From contig JAHWDD010000060.1 of the NCBI GenBank assembly GCA_023897205.1, positions 9,822 to 53,300 of the forward strand: 43,479 bases of DNA. Reading direction: 5' to 3'. This document shows positions 22,523-33,641 of this stretch, one piece after another. Source of the stretch: Exophiala sp. HKRS030. Lineage: Eukaryota; Ascomycota; Eurotiomycetes; Chaetothyriales; Herpotrichiellaceae. Below the pieces are notes generated by a model that did no database searches, had not been told where the DNA came from, and worked only from the letters and a program-made list of their open reading frames with translations. Position numbers and translations under genes: made by a program. Positions within the stretch are counted from its first letter, which is position 1, and each line of letters starts with the position of its first letter.

Positions 22523-25195
22523 TGGATTGGGTTGACAGCTACACTTTATGTCTTCACTTATTGCTGCCATCGATCTGCTCAAGAGAAGTGATTTGACATT
22601 CAATGGTCAAGTGATGTTTTCGTCGCCTGTAAGCCTCAGGCTAACGATCAATGATGGGGGTCTTGTTTGACCGCCGACTGAGATCTCCCACACCAGGTTT
22701 GCCGCACCAGGTTTGCCGTCAGAGATAGTGGGCTGTGTCAACTTGTCGCTTTTGCAGGTCCAGTCTCAAATCCTGGTCCCGAGAATCACGAGTACTCCGA
22801 TTACCTCGGACGTATCTGCGGCTCGCTTGTGTCCCCTTGCACCGATGCCTCCGCAATTTCCCCGAGGTTGCAGGAGATCTCATCAAGTGATGTAAGCGGG
22901 CGGGGAGGCAAGGCATGGCATACTCCGTCTTCGAGTGACCCCGGTGCACCTTGAGGTTGAAACGGTATTCATAGGCTACATCTCCAATCAGAGCAAGCCT
23001 TATTGGTGTGATTAGCCGTTAATGCAATTTGGCAGTAGGAAGTGGAGGAACTGTGCTGGTCTCTGGTCAGTCACACTCAGGCCCAGTGAACCTTATGATG
23101 TACTGAGCTCCTGATACCTTTTCGTGGCGCGCTCAAGCTGCCGATGACAAAGATCAATCTATGAATACTAATAGTTATACAACCCCAAACTGGCAACATT
23201 TCCTAAAGCCGTTAACACTTACGATCTCAAACAATGTTGACCATGTATGCGGGCTCTTCAGCACATCATTTAACGTGATTCCTTCTGCTCTGCTTTGTGC
23301 ACCTCGGGACCTTCAAAAGTTGCAAACACAATCTGGTAGTCGGATCTCCTTTTCACACCATAACTTCACAAAAAGACTGGAAAAGACATTAACATTTCTC
23401 CCCTACAAAATAGCATTAATGTCAGGATTTTGGCTGCTGCTTATAATTACGGAACCAGCCTGGAAAACTGGACAGCCAGAAAACCTTGGGGCAGTTGTCG
23501 CCTACGATAGCAAAGCTCAGATGCGCCTTGCCATTTTGGAGCGGCATAATCCTGGAAAAGTTAGCCGTGTTGTCCGGATCTTCCGTGGGACTGGAGAACC
23601 AACCATTCAGAGCAAAAATCTTCGGAGCAGAGCATCGCCTTCCAGCCACAGGAAGGCTTCCTATTTGTTAGTATCTTGGCCGATTTAAGACACTATGGGG
23701 CCACGCATTGGAGGCTTAAGAAGGACTCGGCACCTGCTTCTTCCCTGCAATGCGACTCTACTCAGACCTGACTCTGAGGCGGATACACCAATGACCAACT
23801 CGCTTCTCCACAAGAGCCGTAGCGTTTGCGATAGGCTGATGACCATGCGACTCCGAAACAGTGTTGTTTGGTTGTCGTTTTCGGCTTGCTTTGGCAACAG
23901 AGTCGTGACCCGTCGCAGTTCTCGGTGCGAAAGGCAGGGCAGGGTATCAAAAACCGCAACGACTTTTACCAAAAGGCAAGACGTGAAGCCAATGGTATAT
24001 TCTCACTCGCAGTCCAAACCCCTTGCAATGTTCCCATCTCTGTTTCCAGAACCTTGACTGTCAATCTTCCAAGGACCCTCAAACGATGTCGACCAACGTA
24101 TCAAGATGTCTCTACGGGGCAAACAAGATTGCCTGTCTTCACTCTGGGCAAGAATGAGAATTCGCCCGGTGTCATTGTCGCTAAGGATGGCACAAAAACT
24201 GTCCTCCGAGCTCTTTCCAAATTGCGAGGTAAGACTCCGGGCTACTAACTACGCAGGATCCCTATGCTATTTTCTGCGACTTGGGACCCAGAATTGGCGT
24301 CTGTACAAGCAGCCTTATTCAGTGCACCATCAAGACTGCATTTTGCTGTCCTTATGCAGATCTTCTCCGAAGCCAAGGTCTTTTTCTGGGGTCAAATACG
24401 CTAGGAGACGTTCCCTCTTGTCCAGCCCAACGCTCTTGTCGAGGACACACCGAATGGTCACTCGATCAGTGCTGGCTAACGCTAGTGTCTGTATTACATA
24501 TGAAGCTTCAGGGTGCGGGATTGTGGATTTCCTTCCATTGCCGCAGCATGCAGGACTGTCCGCTCCTGGTGAATCTAAAAAGGATGGTGACAAAGCTCTG
24601 AACTACGGCCAATTTCTCGGATTTCTGATCATCAAGAGTCTCTGCACAATGTTTATGGGCATCAAAGCATTTTATGAACCTCCCGACCCGGTGAATCTCC
24701 TCTTAAAGAAGCAGCAGTGGAGGGTTTGGATTCAGGTAATTCGCACCTGGAGTCTCCTGTGTGGCTTTGGTTTCTGACTCACTAACTTGGCCTACTCTAT
24801 ACTTGGGGCCACCTTAACTTCCAAGCCAAAAGTACGTAACTCGATGGGCATTTGATACGGAAAAGCTGACTTGCCCTGATAGTTAGATTGTGAAGGTTCG
24901 ACCGTGCCAACTCGTATCCACTAAGTTTATAATGAATCATTTTTAGATCAATCTATTGTCAACTGGAATTGTATGTTCCAAATAATCATATATGCTGAAT
25001 GCATCGTTTTCCCACCTTCTGGCGAGGTAACGACCAGACAAGGAGGACTTCTTCGACTACACCGACGTACCCAAAGATTGGCTAATACTACACAATAACT
25101 TGGTGTCGTACGCCGCTGATGGAAACCTGTTTTTCATCATAACAGGCGGATATGTTTGAATCATTAGGTGGCAGCCAATTTATATTCTGCTCTAT
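22523..25195. other. Long gene-poor stretch with unassigned open frames
   Basis: About 2.7 kb. Open frames at 23161-23688 (175 codons) and 24106-24777 (223 codons) do not resemble any family I know. Within the second, the C-terminal stretch 24500-24740 has protein-like composition (ALNYGQFLGFLIIKSL, FYEPPDPVNLLLKKQQWRV). Neighbouring frames show other such patches (LPVFTLGKNENSPGVIVA at 24125-24185). This looks like the remains of one plus-strand gene spread over several frames, but I cannot name it. Confidence 0.35.
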
Positions 25196-26220
25196 CTAAA
25201 ACGGGGACATCGTGGCTTTCTTGCCTCCCTCCGCGAGAGTATTCCTCTTCGAGTAATACTCTTCGGCACCATCATGTAGTGGGATGGGAGTCTGGCGTAT
25301 CTTCTCGGGATCCAATGGATACGACAGAGGGCTCTTCTCAGAAGGAATATGCTTGTATTGACCCTCAATCATGTGCCTTGTTTCAACGAGGCACCATGTG
25401 AGGACGTATGCCACTTCTTTCGGCATGTCGTCTCGCACCAAGATAACGAAGTCTGAGAAGTCCAAAGCAGGTAGGTCTTCATTTAGATTAGTCCAGAACC
25501 CTGCTGGCAGCGTATTTGTTCTCAGCCCGAGAGATGTCTGTAGGCTCTGCAACGCATTCGACGCGGCCGGTAAGGGAGTTAGCTTGTTCGACTCAATTAA
25601 ACGCCTCCACCATATTGTCATTATAGCTTCTTGGAGGAGTGCATCTGCATCTCCATTTTCAATGAAAGCAACAGATTGCTCCGGTCTGTGTGCCCGCATT
25701 ATAGAGCCCCCCCATGACTCAAGGGTATCTTGAGAGATCCCGTGGGCCTTCAGAAACTCGTCCGCCACAAATCCGATAAGGTTGGTTCCGTCGTTTGTCG
25801 ACGTTGCAAGTTTCAACGCTGGCTTCTTGTTGCGAAGATCCTCAAGGATTTGATGTTATACTTAGGATCCACTGCGAGTACCATCCGATCATTCTGTGGT
25901 AGCGTGCCTATGGCTCGTAGATTTGGCATCGTTGTCGAAAATGGCGCGTCGACAGTAGGTGCCTTCTTCATCATTGCCGCCGGAGTACAAATAGCCAGAT
26001 CTGCCTCACCAGCGTTCAGCTGCCCTAGACCGTCGAGTCCGCCATCACGGAGACTAGAAATCGAAGTCCTGCTTCCGGGGCCAGCGCGGTCACAGAACTC
26101 CTGCGTGAGCCACGCACATATCCTGTGAAAGTTGGCACCGCCCCAATCCCCCACGAATTTGAGATGGTATGTACGGGACAGCCGTGGCTCTCCATTTTGA
26201 TCGATCTGAAGTTTCTCCAT
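25196..26220 (-). pseudogene. TAXI-family (TRAP-type) solute-binding-like protein, one frameshift
   Basis: The minus-strand frame begins MEKLQIDQNGEPRLSRTYHL and continues FVGDWGGANFHRICAWLTQE, then LGQLNAGEADLAICTPAAMM, ending YNIKS. One base is missing in the T-run (plus 25844-25845). Past it the frame resumes at LKLATSTNDGTNLIGFVADE and continues through LLQEAIMTIWWRRLIESNKL to the stop at 25196. Corrected length is about 341 aa. The GDWGGANFHR...GEADLA layout is that of the TAXI/NMT1-like periplasmic-binding fold, which occurs in fungi without a bacterial-type transporter partner. There is no signal peptide and no known reaction. A single homopolymer indel is the only defect, so an assembly error is possible. 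Confidence 0.8.
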
Positions 26221-27322
26221 GACTGACCTCACAACACAAGTGTATTGAGCGGAGGGCGTTAGCTGAGGTCTGCCTAAATGATAGATAATACTGTTGTGAG
26301 CCTCGTGTTGAACAGAGTGAAAGAGCTTTTTGATGTTGGCTTTGATCACTCTGTCATTCCAATGTCAATGTGGGGATGTCTCGGAGGCTACTGCGTATGA
26401 TCCCGGCAGGACAAAGGACAAGGGCGACCCTCGCCCACTTTCCCACCCTTCCGGTCCGACACATCCGGAATCCATGCCTGTCGATGTTTTTTGGGAGCCC
26501 AATATCGCGTGTACGTGACCCTTTAACTGAGTGTCGATCACGATTGTGGCGATGAAGATTGATGCCGGCGGTGAAGCATGTCTGGTGGATGGTACAGAGT
26601 ATTACGCCAAACTGGGGATATGCTCGTAGCCACGGGGTAACTTGGGTTGTGGTGAATTGAGCTTTCTGGGGGGAGTTCTGAGCGACTCATGGTTGACTCT
26701 TCGCTCACTATAGAGCGGCGCCAACACGATAAAGCTATTAGAGTTAGATGAATTATACTATTGATCATTTTGAATAAATACCAACTCTCAGAACAATAAT
26801 TATTGATGAATGGATAGTGTGGCGACAATCGCAAGTCATAAACGACAGCGAATAAAAGATTTGGGGGATGACTCAGCAAATTTTTGTTAGTGGAATGAAG
26901 ATGAATGGAAATGAAGATGACGCTAAGGAGTCTTGGCATTGATTTGTATGTGGAATCAACCGTGATTCCAGACCAGAATAATGTTAGGCCTTTGGTACGC
27001 CTAAGACCATAGCTCAAGAACCTTCCCACATGAAAATCGACTTCTCCTGGATAGACCGGAGCACAGTGAGTTGAGTTTCACCTGAGGTGCCGCGGAAATT
27101 TGTTCCCCCTGGAGCACTTCCGAGGGGCTAAACCTGGAGGAACAGCTACAGTACTGAGACTTTCGTTTCCTGGCATTTAGTCTCACAGTAAAAGGAAAGC
27201 TGAACCACGAGCAGCGTGGTCTCAACTGGGTCAATTTAAGTTAACCCGGTGATAACCACAATGGAAAGCTCGGAGTGAAGGGAAACAGTGATCTCGATTC
27301 TAAGCTCCACCGAAAATTTAGA
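26221..27322. other. Intergenic, no gene recognised
   Basis: This stretch is AT-rich around 26740-26860. A 163-codon minus-strand frame (26538-27029) has low-complexity composition and no family resemblance, so I do not call it a gene. Confidence 0.4.
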
Positions 27323-27327
27323 AGTTC

Positions 27328-27535
27328 TGTTGAGGATATGAGATTATGCTCAGGCTCGAGATGTTTTTCCATTAATTCGTTGTTATTGTCTTCACAATCA
27401 TGGCTCCGTCCTGCACATATATATACACCCTCTCAGAGGGAGATTCCGAAATGTATTTACAATGATGACCAAGAAATGACTAATCTTTCTCCCTATCATC
27501 CCACGTCGGAGGGCATCTGAACTGAATCTTCAACA
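27328..27535 (+). mobile_element. Solo LTR, family 1, copy C (short subfamily)
   Basis: A 208-bp copy with intact TGTTGAGGAT and TCTTCAACA ends is flanked by AGTTC duplications (27323-27327 and 27536-27540). It is nearly identical to copy B but lacks B's G-to-A changes, so it serves as the less mutated reference of the short subfamily. Confidence 0.93.
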
Positions 27536-27540
27536 AGTTC

Positions 27541-28756
27541 TCGACGTTGAAGCCATGTGCACACTTTCATCACAGCCCACTACAATTCCAGTCCTTAAGC
27601 GGCGTCATATCAGAGAAAAGCGCACGTCTCGGTCCATGGTAAGCCCTGGATCGTTGTCACCGTAAGAAATCCCAACGTCGACTGGGAAACTTGGAACTGT
27701 CAGAGGAAGTCAACAGTCCATCAACTTCTTTTGAATTGCCCGACCTCTTGGACTGGGCGGTTTAGAATTTCTCGGCTTACAGGTTGTCCAATACCTGGGA
27801 CTGTACTCGTGATTATTTGCCATCAGCTTGCTGACGGCATTAGGTTTCTCCATCATCGTCGGTAGGATATGGTACTCGTGACCGGTCAGATGACTACAGT
27901 GGCCGCGATGATAGCTCCAGCTTTAAGCCTATCAATGGCGCTGAGAACTATAGGTAGCACCATCCGGCCTGGCTATCAACACTACACATTTATTCGACGG
28001 AGAGCTAGCTCGGTCAGCTCATCGCAGGGCTGGCGGCCGGTGGCCATGAGCTAACAGCGCGAACTCCATGAATCACCGGCGGTATCATTGTGCTTATTGG
28101 TCAAGCAGTTTCGATTGTTTCGTTCATCGTTATCGAAACATTTGGATCGTTGTTGCTGTTCCTCGTGCCACTACAACTATGTGTAAGATGTCCTTTATCT
28201 GCCTTTCTACCACAAACGAAGCATCTCACAGTTTTCTGCGTTCTTCCATGCCACGGTATCCGAGTTTATCAATCGTATCGATGCATCGGCAAAGATCAAG
28301 CTCGTCGAGTCCAGGAAAAACTTTGAGCACATCGAGGTCTTAGAAGAAGCGAGGAAGGGATGTCACCAGCACATGGATACTCCACCAAGCCCAAGGCCGT
28401 AAGTGTGACAGGCTCTTCTCCCAGGATCCCCAAGTGTCGAATGGGTAGTGAGGTTTTGTTTCCCAGCATGCCTCTCGATCGAGTCGTAGCAAAGGGAGAT
28501 CCGGAATTTATAGGGGCGGCTTTTGTCCAGCTTGATATCGACTACTCTGCCAAGGGACCGGGCAATCGATGCTAACCCTGACATTGCAGTTGACTTCATA
28601 GGTGTGGCAAAGCTGACGTATTAATTCCAAATCTACTGCTGAAGACTTGGGAGGATTAAGGCAGCTATGTAGGTCTCCAGGGGACGGCCACTTATTACAG
28701 GGTTCAAGCAGGAAACACATGTAAAGAGCAGGGACAAAAGAAACGTCAGGACACTG
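27541..28756. other. Degraded coding-like patches, not assigned
   Basis: No intact ORF is seen, but several plus-strand patches look protein-like in different frames. They are a hydrophobic stretch ITGGIIVLIGQAVSIVSFIV at about 28076-28135, SEFINRIDASAKIKLVESRK at about 28262-28320, and PLDRVVAKGDPEFIGAAFVQ at about 28470-28530. They may be remains of one or two genes. The hydrophobic one could be from a transporter. I cannot name the family. Confidence 0.35.
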
Positions 28757-29360
28757 CTAAGCAAGTGGTTTCGTCCATACAGCGTTGCTATCTACCATCG
28801 CTTTCCCGCCGATGATACACCTTCTTTGTCTTCCCACCGTCATTCTGGGGAGTACAATACGTCAGCATGTTTTTCTTGAACTGCTTACAATGTTTGCGCT
28901 GTTTTGAGCTTACGTAGTTCTCTCAAGATCCGCGAACTTTGCATGGTCTGGCATTATTGTCTCCTGGTGGAACGGATCCGACACAAAGTTGAGGTAGTTT
29001 TCGAGCTTTCCGAAGACAATTTGGATGACACAATCGAAATCTGAGAAGTGGGCGAAATGGACATCCGGATAGATTTTACGCAGTATCGCACGAGTTTTGT
29101 CATTGTTGTGAGTCTGCGAATGAATTAGTCAAGGACGATTCTGCACAATTCACATGCATTTCAAACTAAGAAATGCTAGTCGCTCTTGAGCACGAGGATT
29201 TACCGACCTGAGTGTACTCGATGATTCCATGTCTTGCCATGTGCTGAGATACAATGGCCGCGTGTATATTGTGCATGTATTTTACATAGTCATCGAAGTC
29301 AACATCTGCACGTTTGTATGCCGTGATAGTGAGACAGAGAGGATCCTCTTCGTTGTCCAT
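28757..29360 (-). CDS. EthD-domain protein, atrochrysone carboxylic acid decarboxylase-like
   Basis: Intact 146-aa protein in three exons: 29360-29208, 29113-28914 and 28844-28757. The introns are 94 bp (donor GTCGGT, weak) and 69 bp, and phases join as EYTQ to THNNDKTR and ERT to MTVG. The sequence MDNEEDPLCLTITAYKRADV, the HGIIEYTQTHNN core, SDFDCVIQIVFGKLENY and DHAKFADLERTTMTVG follow the order of TpcK, AgnL1 and MdpH2. Those small EthD proteins decarboxylate atrochrysone carboxylic acid released from a non-reducing polyketide synthase. Together with the DUF1772 gene it would give the anthrone-to-anthraquinone pair. The C-terminal exon diverges from relatives, so its splice site is less sure. 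The substrate is inferred from the family. Confidence 0.85.
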
Positions 29361-29467
29361 GGTGTAGATGAACGCCTGTTTCGTAGGTTGTGACTACCCT
29401 CCAAGGCTTAAGTAAGATCTTCAGGGTTAGCTACACAAGAACTTTTCCACAGACGCCCCAGGTCTTG

Positions 29468-29499
29468 TGTCCCAGTGTCCCAGTGTCCCAGTGTCTCAG
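29468..29499. repeat. Octamer tandem array (TGTCCCAG)x4
   Basis: There are three exact units and one with a single change (TGTCTCAG). The array lies just downstream of the DUF4243 pseudogene stop and about 110 bp upstream of the EthD start codon. Confidence 0.9.
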
Positions 29500-29541
29500 A
29501 TCTGGGTCTCCTAGTGCCCCACATTGGTGAGAATTGTTCTT

Positions 29542-30632
29542 TCAGGACACTAACCCCAAAATCTCCTCAGTAGACAGCGGACATTCGGAAAGGAAAGGAC
29601 TATGACAAATCCTGAATACACAGCACAACAGAGGGTCATTACGGGACATTAGGGCAGATCTGAGTAAGTTCTCGGAGAACAACTGGAACAGTTCCGATTG
29701 GCAAAGCTCTCCGAAGCTCAGAGGTCTCTCCATCTGTATCTTGTGCACACTGTATTGTAACTTTTGGCAGAGAATGATTCGTTGTGAAAAGAACGGGTTG
29801 TTGCGGTCGTCAAAAACTAGACATGGGGCCTTTCGTGCACCGCACATTTTTCCTCCTTTTTCCTCCTTAGGCTGGTAACCCATCACACCCTCCCCAAATC
29901 CTTCCCATCCGTCAAATTCATTGATAAACTTGGTAGCAGCCTTGAGATAGAAGCCGTCATTTTCTCCATATGTCTCCACAAATGCCTTTGGAGCTCGAAC
30001 GACTTTGAAGGAGTGGTCATCTAATGCCCACCTGTGCTTCAGGCCGTGTTCAGTAGCCCAATTACAGTCTCGGTCGCTGACATCGACAGCCTCGATTTCA
30101 TCAACTCCCCAGGGTATCCTTTTCTGGAGAATGTAGATCAGAATAGTGAAGAAGCCATATTGCCGTAGGATCGAGACCCTCGTGTCGGCAGGGAAATAAT
30201 GCCACATGATCCGTATCGCTTGGGCCACAGTCATGATATGGGCGTTGAAGAAGTCGTACTTGCCTTTTCCATGGTCCGAGCCAATGGCCAGTGCAACTGA
30301 GAGGTCACAGCAACGTTCGAACTGTTGGATGGGAGCTGTGATCTCCCAAGCGTTCCAATGTTCCATGAAGGCTTCGAAGCGAGCTCGGAGCACTATGCCA
30401 AAATTCACAATGCCGGGCATTTTGACGATTCCATCGAATCGGTCATCGCTCTGCACACTCTTAATGACCTCCGCTAGGTCGGTGGTCTTGTATGGTGATG
30501 GTATTGAAGGCGGATTGTCCAGAAGTCCGTGGCAGACGGCATACTCAGTACAGCCAAGGCTGAGAGCTTCGGTAACGACCTCAGGTATTCGTAGCTCGTA
30601 ACCATAAGCAAGATGAATGAAGGGATGGCCGA
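29542..30632 (-). pseudogene. Second DUF4243 questin-oxidase-like gene, 5'-truncated
   Basis: The frame reads GHPFIHLAYGYELRIPEVVT through WEGFGEGVMGY and corresponds to residues of about 167-430 of the intact copy at 17865-19324. Homology begins exactly where exon 4 begins in the intact copy; an AAG acceptor-like sequence precedes base 30632. No trace of exons 1-3 is seen upstream, where a stop lies in frame. At the other end the frame runs about 95 codons past the family's C-terminus without resemblance, as if the native stop were lost. Internal sequence is unbroken, so loss is recent or the exons were separated by rearrangement. It lies divergent to the NAD(P)-binding gene at 31460, echoing the aflX/aflY pairing. 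Confidence 0.88.
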
Positions 30633-31459
30633 CTTCATAACGTTAGTACTCCGACTTGTGATATTGTCACTGTGGTGGGATAGTTCTGCAGTCCATGTGT
30701 CTGCTAGAGTGTTGGATGTGGAATCTTTAAATTGACTTCCAATGCTGGGGATAGACCAGCTTGTTGGTCCAGGCGGTGGTGCCTTAGACACGTTAAGCCC
30801 TACAAATGGTCGAATGGTGACGACGCGATTAACAATGGCACGGCCTCTGTTGTCAGGACATTGCGTTATGTTCCGGTCTCTGTACGAAGCAAGGGAGTAG
30901 TGCCGTGGAACTGCGGCAGCATTAGCTCCGTACACCGAGATTCAGCCTTCAAATCCTACACTACCTTTGGTTGTCCCACGACGCATGGTCAAATGTTGTC
31001 TCACTGCAGAGTACCCTTCATCGGGGCAATAACGGGCCTCCACTCAAGTGTCTGTCGCTCGTGCACATGCAGCATCCGCAGGGGGTTTTCGGAAGGTCTG
31101 CTGGAAGCAGAGGTAGCCTCGCGGCATTGCGACCACGCTCAGGGCGATCTGTAATCTTTCCAGTCCTCGCGAGAGCCATGAGCATCTTCATCAGAGCATG
31201 AAAATTCACTTCGAATTTGGCCCTTGAAAATTGGTTGACTTTACCCCGCAAAGTATTATCGAGGTCTCACACCGAAGCGTGCTTTTGTGGGACAGCCTTT
31301 GCCTGACCGACTTTGTGGGACATCGCACAATAACAAGGCCCGATCGCTCCTTTGCTTGCTCAGGGTTGACTCTTCTGTCGGTCACTCTGGCCTGCCATTC
31401 ACGAGGATTTGAGCTGTACGTTCGATAACGACGTACCCATCGCTTAAGGTCCAGCAAGT
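30633..31459. other. Intergenic, missing 5' part of the neighbouring DUF4243 gene
   Basis: I looked for the expected exon 1-3 sequences of the truncated DUF4243 copy (such as LINGFCGG) on the minus strand and did not see them. Only chance ORFs remain. The right end is the promoter of the gene at 31460. Confidence 0.45.
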
Positions 31460-32278
31460 ATGGCAAAATCTACCGGCCGAGGTGCCAATCTTGCGTTGCT
31501 GGGTGCAACAGGCCAGACCGGCAGAGAAACGTTGCGTAAACTCCTCAAGCATGACTTCGACAAACTGAAGATCTACGTCCGGTCCGAAGATAAGCTGCTG
31601 CGACAATTCCCTGATATCTTGTCTGATCGACGTGTTGAAATCCACACTGGCTCAATCCACGACCACGAGGTGCTGGAACAATGCCTCTCGCATGTATGCA
31701 CCATCATCTGCACGTTGGGAAGCGATGGCATGGAGCCCGACACGATCCTGAGCGACTCCGCCCACGCTATTGTCCAGACACTCAGGACATTTAAAGATCG
31801 AGATGCGGCCTGGCACAAGCCGCGATTGATCTACTTGTCGTCCGCCACTCTGAATGAACGTTCGGCTGCTGCAAGACCGAAGTTTGTGCATTGGCTTATC
31901 GAGTATGCCTTCCATTACGGCTACGATGAGTTGAGGATAGCACAGCGACTGTTTGCGGAGAACGAAGACCTGTTTTCGCTGCTTCTGGTCCAACCAAACG
32001 TTCTGATGCGAGATACCCCGGCGGGATATACGATCACCACCGAAGCCGCCTTGCTAGGCTGTGCCTACCCTGATTTGGGAGACGCATTTGTTGAGCTAGT
32101 TTTCAACAACCAGTACGAGGAGTTGAACGCCGTGAGTGTGTCGAGTAAGAATGGTGACCAAGCTCTGCGTTATGCTCCGTACATTTTGTTCAAGGTGCTT
32201 CAGGGCATCTTTGTCACCACCATACCGGGAGGTGTTCGAATCAATCGTTGGGTCGGGAGTTTATGGCCAAGTGAGTAA
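31460..32278 (+). CDS. NAD(P)-binding (NmrA/atypical SDR) protein, AflX/MdpK-like
   Basis: Single-exon frame of 272 aa. It starts MAKSTGRGANLALLGATGQT, with the Rossmann dinucleotide motif GATGQTG at about residues 14-20. It continues IYVRSEDKLLRQFPDIL, the GSIHDHEVLEQCL turn, and LIYLSSATLNERSAAARPKF around residue 120. This layout matches AflX and MdpK-type reductases, which act with DUF4243 enzymes in the aflatoxin and monodictyphenone pathways. A GTGAGT splice donor overlaps the last codons (CCA AGT GAG TAA), so the true C-terminus may be spliced to a further short exon. There are no stops. Cytosolic quinone or keto reduction is likely (family inference). Confidence 0.85.
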   Translation: MAKSTGRGANLALLGATGQTGRETLRKLLKHDFDKLKIYVRSEDKLLRQFPDILSDRRVEIHTGSIHDHEVLEQCLSHVCTIICTLGSDGMEPDTILSDSAHAIVQTLRTFKDRDAAWHKPRLIYLSSATLNERSAAARPKFVHWLIEYAFHYGYDELRIAQRLFAENEDLFSLLLVQPNVLMRDTPAGYTITTEAALLGCAYPDLGDAFVELVFNNQYEELNAVSVSSKNGDQALRYAPYILFKVLQGIFVTTIPGGVRINRWVGSLWPSE

Positions 32279-32886
32279 TGATGGCATCGTTGCTGGGCAA
32301 GCTGAGATAGGCATGCATATAGCTACTGTGGTCCAAGATGCAGGGTTTTTCCACCTAAGCTGATTGTTGTCAGTTGTCTGTAGCATTGTCCTTCGATTCG
32401 TTTGGACTTGCAAGGATTCAGATCAAAGCCAGTTCCGTCTATGAATTGATTTGCTTCTTCAAAAGACAGTACAGGTCTAATTTGCAACCGATGCGTTTTG
32501 CTGCTTAGAGCTCCAACGTTACCTATAGATAGTTTTTTGAGGGGGTATGGAGGTTTCGCCAATCTCTCATCTGTTTCGAGACTGCCAGTCACTATAACTA
32601 CTGTTGCGAAAGTCAAGCAGAAACAATGATCTTAAATGAAGTCCGTCAAATAAAGCGACAGTAATTTATTGCCACCACTTCCGTCTTTCTTTGGAGCTCG
32701 GTGTTCTTTACAGCTCAGTCACCCTTCTCGCAAACCACGCCCAGGCAGCTGTACACAGAGCTGGAAAAAGCCTCACGCCAGTGGAAACTTTGTCATACAG
32801 TGCGACAATTCGGCCGACAGCCTCAAATGGGTATACCTCTGGCAGTACCCTCGAGATGAGACCCTGAAAAATGGTACAGTTCCCGT
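32279..32886. other. Intergenic, no gene recognised
   Basis: A 97-codon minus-strand frame (32323-32616) is present but resembles nothing known and lacks support. Confidence 0.4.
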
Positions 32887-33264
32887 TTACGCAAGACCTG
32901 GGACGGCGACTTTGGTAGTGATGACTGGAAACATGGAAGTATCTGGGGGACATCTGGCCAAGCTCTTTTGGAACTCCGCATTCCCGAACGCCCGACGGAA
33001 CTTCTCCGCTGATTCCCACACTGCAACATTGACGAACACATTGTTCGTCCCAACACCTCGGTGTAGTTGTGCCTTCAACATGCCATCCTGCGCTTTCATA
33101 TATCCAGCATCAGTGACCCAATGAGCCAGGAATGTTTCTTTCGTCTCTGGTGATGCCAACATAAACGTGTTGGTAAAGGTGATGGGTCCATCATAGCTTC
33201 CAATCTGCTGTTGGTATGTGACTGCGATACCGGGGAGATCTTGAACTGTGAGATTCTGAGGCAT
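32887..33264 (-). CDS. ABM-domain monooxygenase, copy 1
   Basis: Intact 125-aa protein. The frame is open further upstream, but the start at MPQNLTVQDLPG (33264) matches the paralogue at 37953. It is a single antibiotic-biosynthesis-monooxygenase-type ferredoxin-like fold: ITFTNTFMLASPETKETFLA, then FLAHW, YMKAQDGMLKAQLHRGVG, NVFVNVAVWESAEKF and TSMFPVITTKVAVPG. Such cofactor-free small proteins oxidise polycyclic polyketides or act as dimeric dehydratase/cyclase-like helpers. The reaction here is unknown. About 75% of residues look shared with the 37953 copy. Confidence 0.85.
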   Translation of the reverse strand: MPQNLTVQDLPGIAVTYQQQIGSYDGPITFTNTFMLASPETKETFLAHWVTDAGYMKAQDGMLKAQLHRGVGTNNVFVNVAVWESAEKFRRAFGNAEFQKSLARCPPDTSMFPVITTKVAVPGLA

Positions 33265-33610
33265 GACTGATAGCTTAATGGTATCGTCGTGCGAGGGAAG
33301 AAGGAGATCTTCCAGAGACTCGAACTTGTGAGAATGGTCGACTCTCAAGGTACAGTATTGTCGTGATATTACATATTCCGTATTGAGGTACAGTACGAAC
33401 CCAGTACAGAGACACTGATGCATACTAATGTCCCACAATCATACTTTCGGACCCCGCTGCTTCCGCAACGTTCTAAAGCACACCGGAATCAGTGGTCCTC
33501 GACTGATTACTCGGAATCCCACCATCAAAGCCTTGGAGCTTTGTCTTCCCATACGATTACACTGTTACAGTACTGTACAGTACCGTACAAGATCTCAGCA
33601 TAAGAGAGGG

Positions 33611-33612
<2 letters not shown>

Positions 33613-33640
<28 letters not shown>
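33613..33640. repeat. Microsatellite (TGAT)x7
   Basis: Seven exact TGAT units. A shorter, interrupted GATT run occurs near 1608. Confidence 0.95.

Positions 33641-33641
<1 letters not shown>

Noticed and set aside
26538..27029. 163-codon minus-strand ORF as a gene
   Set aside because: Low-complexity composition, no domain pattern, no good start context.
29468..29499. CRISPR-like array
   Set aside because: The units are 8 bp with no spacers; it is a simple tandem repeat in a eukaryotic genome.
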